A stretch of DNA of 64,000 nt from Algorimicrobium hallyeonense (lineage in GTDB: Bacteria > Bacteroidota > Bacteroidia > Flavobacteriales > Flavobacteriaceae): positions 496,001 to 560,000 of the forward strand of contig NZ_JBHSLA010000001.1 in NCBI RefSeq assembly GCF_042657385.1. The letters run 5' to 3'. The notes beneath the pieces are model-generated. The model did not search any database and was not told the DNA's origin. It worked only from the letters and a program-made list of their open reading frames with translations. Shown here one piece after another: positions 60,330 to 64,000 of the stretch. The translations under genes were made by a program, and so were the position numbers. Position 1 is the first letter of the stretch. Every line of letters starts with the position of its first letter.

Positions 60330-60719
60330 TCATAACCCTGTAATATTAGCAATAACGACCCTTTCAAAGAGTCTATCTTCAAAATATCTCCTGTTAAGCT
60401 TATGAACAAACTCATCAAGATATAGTTGCAAGTATTTCCCTTTGATTTTATGATAATTGCCGAGGAGGTTTCTTTTAGCATTACTTATAAATATATGAAC
60501 CCATTTTAAAGTTTCTTCGGTAGATTCCTTGCTTGATTTTTCAGTAACATGCATTTCTATGTAATCGGCGATATCTACATAAGAAGTGCTTTTATCTGTA
60601 AATACGATAGTTTTTTCATCTACACATTCCTTTATTGTTTCGTTGACCTCACTAGATTGATGAGTCTGTAAAACTTTAGCTTTAAAATAGCGTACCTGAT
60701 TAGATTTTTTGCCCGTTTT
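60330..60719 (-). mobile_element. Remnant of an IS1595-family element (3' part of the transposase gene)
   Basis: The ISXO2-like catalytic domain is present from the second catalytic Asp (VFTDKST, Asp52 of the fused frame) through Asn90 (ISNAKRN) to the end. The zinc-ribbon, the first catalytic Asp and the left end are missing, so it cannot move by itself. No terminal inverted repeat was recognised in the 18 bases left before the GNAT gene. Confidence 0.75.
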
Positions 60720-60749
60720 ACCATCAGCTCTAAAGATTATTTTTTTCAT
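60330..60749 (-). pseudogene. pseG start fused in frame to an IS1595 transposase C-terminal half
   Basis: A 139-residue open frame made of two parts. Codons 1-10 read MKKIIFRADG, the usual N-terminus of PseG (UDP-sugar hydrolase of pseudaminic acid synthesis), and they start inside the pseF 3' end as pseG does in such operons. From codon 11 on the sequence is a transposase of the IS1595/ISXO2 type: NQVRYFKAKVLQTHQ, VFTDKSTSYVDIADYIEM, WVHIFISNAKRNLLGNYHKI, then KGKYLQLYLDEFVHKLNRRY. The rest of PseG, including its GxGHxxR sugar-binding loop, is absent. This looks like an IS that inserted near the end of pseG and a deletion that removed the intervening DNA. The frame is open but neither activity can remain. 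Confidence 0.82.
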
Positions 60750-61434
60750 TATTGATTAATAATTTGTATTTCATTTCTGCCAAAGCCCAATCAGTTTGAG
60801 TATCTATATCTTGTGCTTCTAATGCTGAAATTACTATAGCTCCAGAGTTGGATGTAAATAATTTTTTTTCTTTTAGGAAAGAAGAAATCATTAACCAATA
60901 AAACTGACCTGCATCATGATATCGAGGTTCTAAATCTTGCGATCTGGTGTTCAAGTGCGCTTCCCAAACCATCTCAATTTTGTTATTCTTTTTCTTTAAA
61001 GAACGTTGAATAGGAAAAGAAAATTCTATTACAGGAAAAACACTTTCAAACTTTTCATCTACCAATTTTTGATATGCATCCCGAATCTTTTTAGCTGAAA
61101 TAAATGGTGCTGTTGGCAATAAACAACAAACTGTATCAAATATTTTATCTATGTCAGAATATCCGTTTAAAACCTCTTGCACGACATCTGACAATACCGC
61201 AAAATCGTTGGCATTAGTGCTGCTTCTTAAAAATGGGACTTTGGCGCCGTATTTTCTAGCTATTTCTGCTATTTCTTTATCATCAGTAGAAACCATAACC
61301 TCATCAAATAAATCACTTTTTAAGGCTGCTTCTATTGAATAGGCTATAATAGGTTTACCTAAAAAAGGTTTAACATTCTTTCTTGGAATGCGCTTACTCC
61401 CACCTCTTGCTGGAATTATTGCTAAATTAGCCAT
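60730..61434 (-). CDS. pseF: CMP-pseudaminic acid cytidylyltransferase (PseF)
   Basis: 234 residues from ATG at 61434, one base past the pseC stop; upstream ATGs at 61443 and 61467 overlap pseC. It makes CMP-pseudaminate from CTP and the free acid, the last step before transfer. The N-terminus MANLAIIPARGGSKRIPRKN is the CMP-NeuAc/Pse synthetase signature. Asp residues for metal binding are in VMVSTDDKEIAEIARKYGA and in DAGQFYWL. PFLRSSTNANDF and FISAKKIRDAYQKLVDEKFE are also typical. It overlaps the pseG remnant by 20 bases. Confidence 0.9.
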   Translation of the reverse strand: MANLAIIPARGGSKRIPRKNVKPFLGKPIIAYSIEAALKSDLFDEVMVSTDDKEIAEIARKYGAKVPFLRSSTNANDFAVLSDVVQEVLNGYSDIDKIFDTVCCLLPTAPFISAKKIRDAYQKLVDEKFESVFPVIEFSFPIQRSLKKKNNKIEMVWEAHLNTRSQDLEPRYHDAGQFYWLMISSFLKEKKLFTSNSGAIVISALEAQDIDTQTDWALAEMKYKLLINNEKNNL

Positions 61435-61435
61435 G

Positions 61436-62584
61436 TTAGCCATGTATATAAGATAGTACTTTTTCAATTACAAATTCTTGTTCTTTATCCGTTAAACTTG
61501 GATACATAGGCAAGCTAATACATTTGGAATAGTAATTTTCAGAGTTATTTAAATTTGCATTATCATAGCCAATTTCCTTATAATAGGGCAAGGTATGAAC
61601 TGGAATGTAATGTATTTGAGCAAAAATATGATGTGACTTTAAAAAGTCGTAAAGCCCTTTTCTATCGTCTACCTCAATTACAAATAAATGATGGGCATTT
61701 TGAGTTTTACTGGGTAGACTCTGAAATTTAATTTTATTTTTAAAGGCTTGTTTGTATCTATCTGCTATCTCATTTCTACGTGCAACACCAGCTTTGTTTT
61801 TAGACAATTGGGTGATTCCCAAAGCAGATTGAATATCGGTTAATCTATAATTATATCCCAATTCTTGCATTTCATAAAACCAGCCACCATGATTTTCTGC
61901 CATGTTTTCTTTGGTAATGCCGTGCGTTCTTAAAGATGCTAATTTTTTGTATAGCTTTTCAGAATTAGTGGTTACCATTCCTCCTTCTCCACAAGCAATA
62001 TGTTTTACGGGGTGAAATGAGAAAATACCAATATCAGCATAATTCCCGTTCCCACACATTTGTTTGTTTCCGTTGGAATCGGTAAAATAGCCTCCAGGTG
62101 CATGACACGCATCCTCCACTATCCACAAATCATGTTCTTGGGCTAATGCTCTGAAAGCTTCCAAATTTACAGGTAAACCTGCAAAATCTACTGGAATAAT
62201 ACCTTTAAAAAAACCTTTTGGTTTGCTTTCAATTAATTTTTTAGTACTCTTTAAACAAAGTAAATAGGTATCCGGATCAATATCTGCAAACCAAACTTCG
62301 CCATCGGCATACCGTACGCAATTTGCGGAAGCTGCAAACGTAATTGGTGTCGTTATAACCCGTTCGCCTGCTTTTAACCCTAAAGCCAATACGGCCAAAT
62401 GTAAACCGGAGGTGGCGTTATTTACAGCTACGGCATATTTGGAGCCTACGTAAGCAGCAAATTTATCTTCAAACTCCTTAACCTTCGGACCTTGTGTTAA
62501 GTAATCGGCAGTTAAGGTTTCTACAACCGCATCAATATCATCTTGAGTAATTGATTGTCTTCCGTAAGGTATGGCGTCTTTCAT
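61436..62584 (-). CDS. pseC: PLP aminotransferase of pseudaminic acid synthesis (PseC)
   Basis: 382 residues. It aminates C4 of the 4-keto sugar made by PseB, with glutamate as donor. The fold type I, DegT/DnrJ/EryC1 family shows AVNNATSGLHLAVLALGLKA (PLP phosphate site), DACHAPGGYF (Asp for the pyridine nitrogen) and the Schiff-base Lys in IGIFSFHPVKHIACGEGGMV. The start MKDAIPYGRQSITQDDIDAV is typical of PseC (IPYGRQxIxxxDIxAV). The gene lies 5 bases after pseB and 1 base before pseF. Confidence 0.93.
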   Translation of the reverse strand: MKDAIPYGRQSITQDDIDAVVETLTADYLTQGPKVKEFEDKFAAYVGSKYAVAVNNATSGLHLAVLALGLKAGERVITTPITFAASANCVRYADGEVWFADIDPDTYLLCLKSTKKLIESKPKGFFKGIIPVDFAGLPVNLEAFRALAQEHDLWIVEDACHAPGGYFTDSNGNKQMCGNGNYADIGIFSFHPVKHIACGEGGMVTTNSEKLYKKLASLRTHGITKENMAENHGGWFYEMQELGYNYRLTDIQSALGITQLSKNKAGVARRNEIADRYKQAFKNKIKFQSLPSKTQNAHHLFVIEVDDRKGLYDFLKSHHIFAQIHYIPVHTLPYYKEIGYDNANLNNSENYYSKCISLPMYPSLTDKEQEFVIEKVLSYIHG

Positions 62585-62589
62585 GACTA

Positions 62590-63603
62590 TTAAAAGTTTG
62601 GATCTACATGTTGCTTAATTAAGTTTCGCAAGGTTTGAACGGTTTCCCAATCGTCATTATCTCCAGAATTATAGCTAAAGCCATAAGGCACTTTTTTAGC
62701 ATTAAAATTGCTGATATAATCTTCTAAACTCCATTTATGAGTTGGAGGTAAAATAGTAAAATATTTACCTAAATCATAAGTATAAAACGAATCGGAAGCA
62801 GTTATCATTTCCTCATGAACTTTTTCACCTGGTCGGATTCCCACCACGGGTTTATCACAATCAGGACCAATAGCATTTGCCACATCTAAAATTTTATAAG
62901 ATGGAATTTTAGGAACAAATAACTCACCTCCCCAAGCATGTTCTAATGCGTGCATAACCATATCTACACCGCCTTGTAATGAAATATTAAAGCGTGTCAT
63001 ATTCGGGTCTGTAATTGGAAGGACGTTTTCTTCTTTCTTTTTATTTATGAAAAATGGAATGACGGATCCGTTAGACCCCATAACATTTCCGTAACGTACT
63101 ACAGAGAAACGAATAGGATTTTCACCTTTTATATTATTAGCCGCAATGAATAATTTATCTGATGTAAGCTTGGTAGCACCATATAAGTTAATTGGTGCAC
63201 AAGCTTTATCGGTTGACAATGCAACAACGCGTTCCACTTTGGTTTTAAAGCAGGCATCCACCACGTTTTCTGCACCTCCAATATTGGTTTTAATACATTC
63301 GTCTGGATTATATTCCGCTATATGAACATGTTTCATAGCAGCTGCATGAATAACGTAATCAACACCTTGAAACGCCCGTACCAATCGTTCTTTATCTCTA
63401 ACATCGCCAATAAAATAACGGATTTGTGGATAGGTATCAGACGGATATTCTTGAGCCATTTGAAATTGCTTTTGCTCATCTCGTGAAAAAATGATTAAAC
63501 GTCTTAAATCTGGGTATTTAGAAAGGATATGCGTTGTTAAGGCTTTCCCTAAAGAACCTGTACCTCCTGTTATTAATATTGATTTTCCTTTTAATTCTAG
63601 CAT
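62590..63603 (-). CDS. pseB: UDP-N-acetylglucosamine 4,6-dehydratase, inverting (PseB)
   Basis: 337 residues. The first step of pseudaminic acid synthesis removes water and inverts C5 of UDP-GlcNAc. Rossmann motif: ILITGGTGSLGKALTTHIL. Catalytic residues lie in ALSTDKACAPINLYGATKLT (the Y-x-x-x-K of SDR enzymes, with the preceding DK). AAMKHVHIAEYNPDECIKTN is a hallmark of the FlaA1/PseB group. It has no membrane domain, which separates it from the larger WbpM-type proteins. It is the first gene of the pse operon, with a possible promoter 94 bases upstream. Confidence 0.95.
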   Translation of the reverse strand: MLELKGKSILITGGTGSLGKALTTHILSKYPDLRRLIIFSRDEQKQFQMAQEYPSDTYPQIRYFIGDVRDKERLVRAFQGVDYVIHAAAMKHVHIAEYNPDECIKTNIGGAENVVDACFKTKVERVVALSTDKACAPINLYGATKLTSDKLFIAANNIKGENPIRFSVVRYGNVMGSNGSVIPFFINKKKEENVLPITDPNMTRFNISLQGGVDMVMHALEHAWGGELFVPKIPSYKILDVANAIGPDCDKPVVGIRPGEKVHEEMITASDSFYTYDLGKYFTILPPTHKWSLEDYISNFNAKKVPYGFSYNSGDNDDWETVQTLRNLIKQHVDPNF

Positions 63604-63696
63604 GTTCTAATTTTAAATCTTATGTTATTCTTAAAGATGTTGATTTTTAAGTAATTATAAACCCGTAAAATCTCATTTATTATATTTATCAGTTGG

Positions 63697-63704
63697 CAAA
63701 TATA
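63697..63704 (-). promoter_or_regulatory. Candidate -7 box of the pse operon
   Basis: The minus strand reads TATATTTG, an exact consensus match in the AT-rich 157-base gap between the cysN end and pseB. No well-spaced TTG was found upstream. Confidence 0.35.
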
Positions 63705-63760
63705 AATAAATCAAAGAGACTTTATAATTTTTATGTTATAAATAAAACAATGCAAATAGC

Positions 63761-64000
63761 CTAAAAAATCATTCCCGCAGCTACAGTGTCGTTAGTTAAA
63801 TCATCAACTAAAATAATACTTCCTGTGGCTCTATTATCACGATAAGAATCCACCAATAATGGTTTAGTTGTTCTAATTTTAACTTTACAGATATCGTTCA
63901 TGTTTAATTCTTTATTTTCAATATCGCGATTTAGTGTTTCAATGTCTATTTTATAAATGATTTCTTTTATCATAGCTTTTTGTACATTATTAGCATGATG
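63761..64000 (-). CDS. cysN: Sulfate adenylyltransferase subunit 1 (CysN), C-terminal end
   Basis: The last 79 residues of a gene that enters from the right edge; the frame stays open to 64000 (HHANNVQKAMIKEI continues into the internal Met). The sequence IIYKIDIETLNRD, MNDICKVKIRTTKPLLVDSY and NRATGSIILVDDLTNDTVAA then GMIF is the C-terminal beta-barrel of CysN/NodQ GTPases, which drive ATP sulfurylase. The stop is TAG at 63763-63761. Sulfate activation next to a capsule locus may support sulfated sugars, but this cannot be judged from the fragment. Confidence 0.83.
   Translation of the reverse strand, partial: HHANNVQKAMIKEIIYKIDIETLNRDIENKELNMNDICKVKIRTTKPLLVDSYRDNRATGSIILVDDLTNDTVAAGMIF

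Noticed and set aside
1..64000. tRNA, rRNA, prophage, toxin-antitoxin, restriction or CRISPR-Cas genes
   Set aside because: None was found on reading either strand; the only mobile-element trace is the IS1595 remnant.

Overview
The window reads as a chromosomal segment of a member of the Bacteroidota, most likely a marine-type Flavobacteriaceae. The DNA is AT-rich. Several intergenic regions carry the Bacteroidota promoter pattern (TTG, about 18-22 bases, TAnnTTTG). Family content also points there: a type IX secretion lipoprotein (PorW/SprE-like), a bactofilin beside an AtpZ-like gene, DUF4292, DUF5687, DUF6168-like, DUF6341-like and DUF6427-like proteins, an HU-SPOR protein, and an ATP synthase cluster without atpD/atpC.

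Layout. 1-1446: end of a U32 peptidase and trhO (tRNA hydroxylase). 1447-1831: a possible 30-residue peptide gene with its own terminator, then the recA promoter. 1832-5842: recA, a small lipoprotein, an ECF sigma factor and its overlapping partner, which looks like an anti-sigma/outer-membrane barrel fusion. 5935-11162: plsC, trpS, dprA, HU-SPOR, a GIY-YIG nuclease between two copies of a composite repeat, and an acyl-CoA thioesterase. 11175-18750 (minus): a YD-like lipoprotein, then the apparent operon flippase - dut - (decayed GIY-YIG gene) - nucleotidyltransferase - TPR protein - DUF4292 lipoprotein - EnvC-like protein. 18841-28950 (minus): a lipoprotein, the ATP synthase operon atpB-E-F-H-(secreted protein)-A-G with a clear promoter and terminator, then a DUF6168-like protein, AtpZ-like protein, bactofilin and PorW. 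29055-33928: an ABC exporter (ATPase and DUF5687), a DUF2059 protein, a PadR-controlled membrane protein and a ferredoxin-reductase-like enzyme. 34082-39063: GT9, DUF4254, upp, DUF6427, DUF6341 and purD.

39146-63603 is a surface polysaccharide locus. It starts on the plus strand with a CapK/PaaK-like ligase, wecB and a WbuB-like glycosyltransferase. It continues on the minus strand with an initiating sugar-phosphate transferase, UDP-glucuronate decarboxylase, UDP-glucose dehydrogenase, a GT4, a Wzy, a Wzx, and two tandem modules of O-antigen ligase/polymerase plus beta-helix lipoprotein. Next come a hexapeptide acyltransferase, an asparagine-synthase-like protein, a KpsC/S-like protein and a pseudaminic acid set (pseI, tandem GNAT, pseF, pseC, pseB). 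A cysN 3' end closes the window.

The most striking reading concerns pseudaminic acid synthesis. The position expected for pseG holds only what looks like its first ten codons, fused in frame to the C-terminal half of an IS1595-type transposase, so the pathway encoded here appears to lack its UDP-sugar hydrolase. Other notable points are the duplicated polymerase/beta-helix module, the repeat-flanked GIY-YIG gene with a second decayed relative, a 54-base tandem duplication that copies the atpG stop region, and a secreted-protein gene wedged between atpH and atpA. All family names come from reading the protein sequences by eye; no database search was possible.
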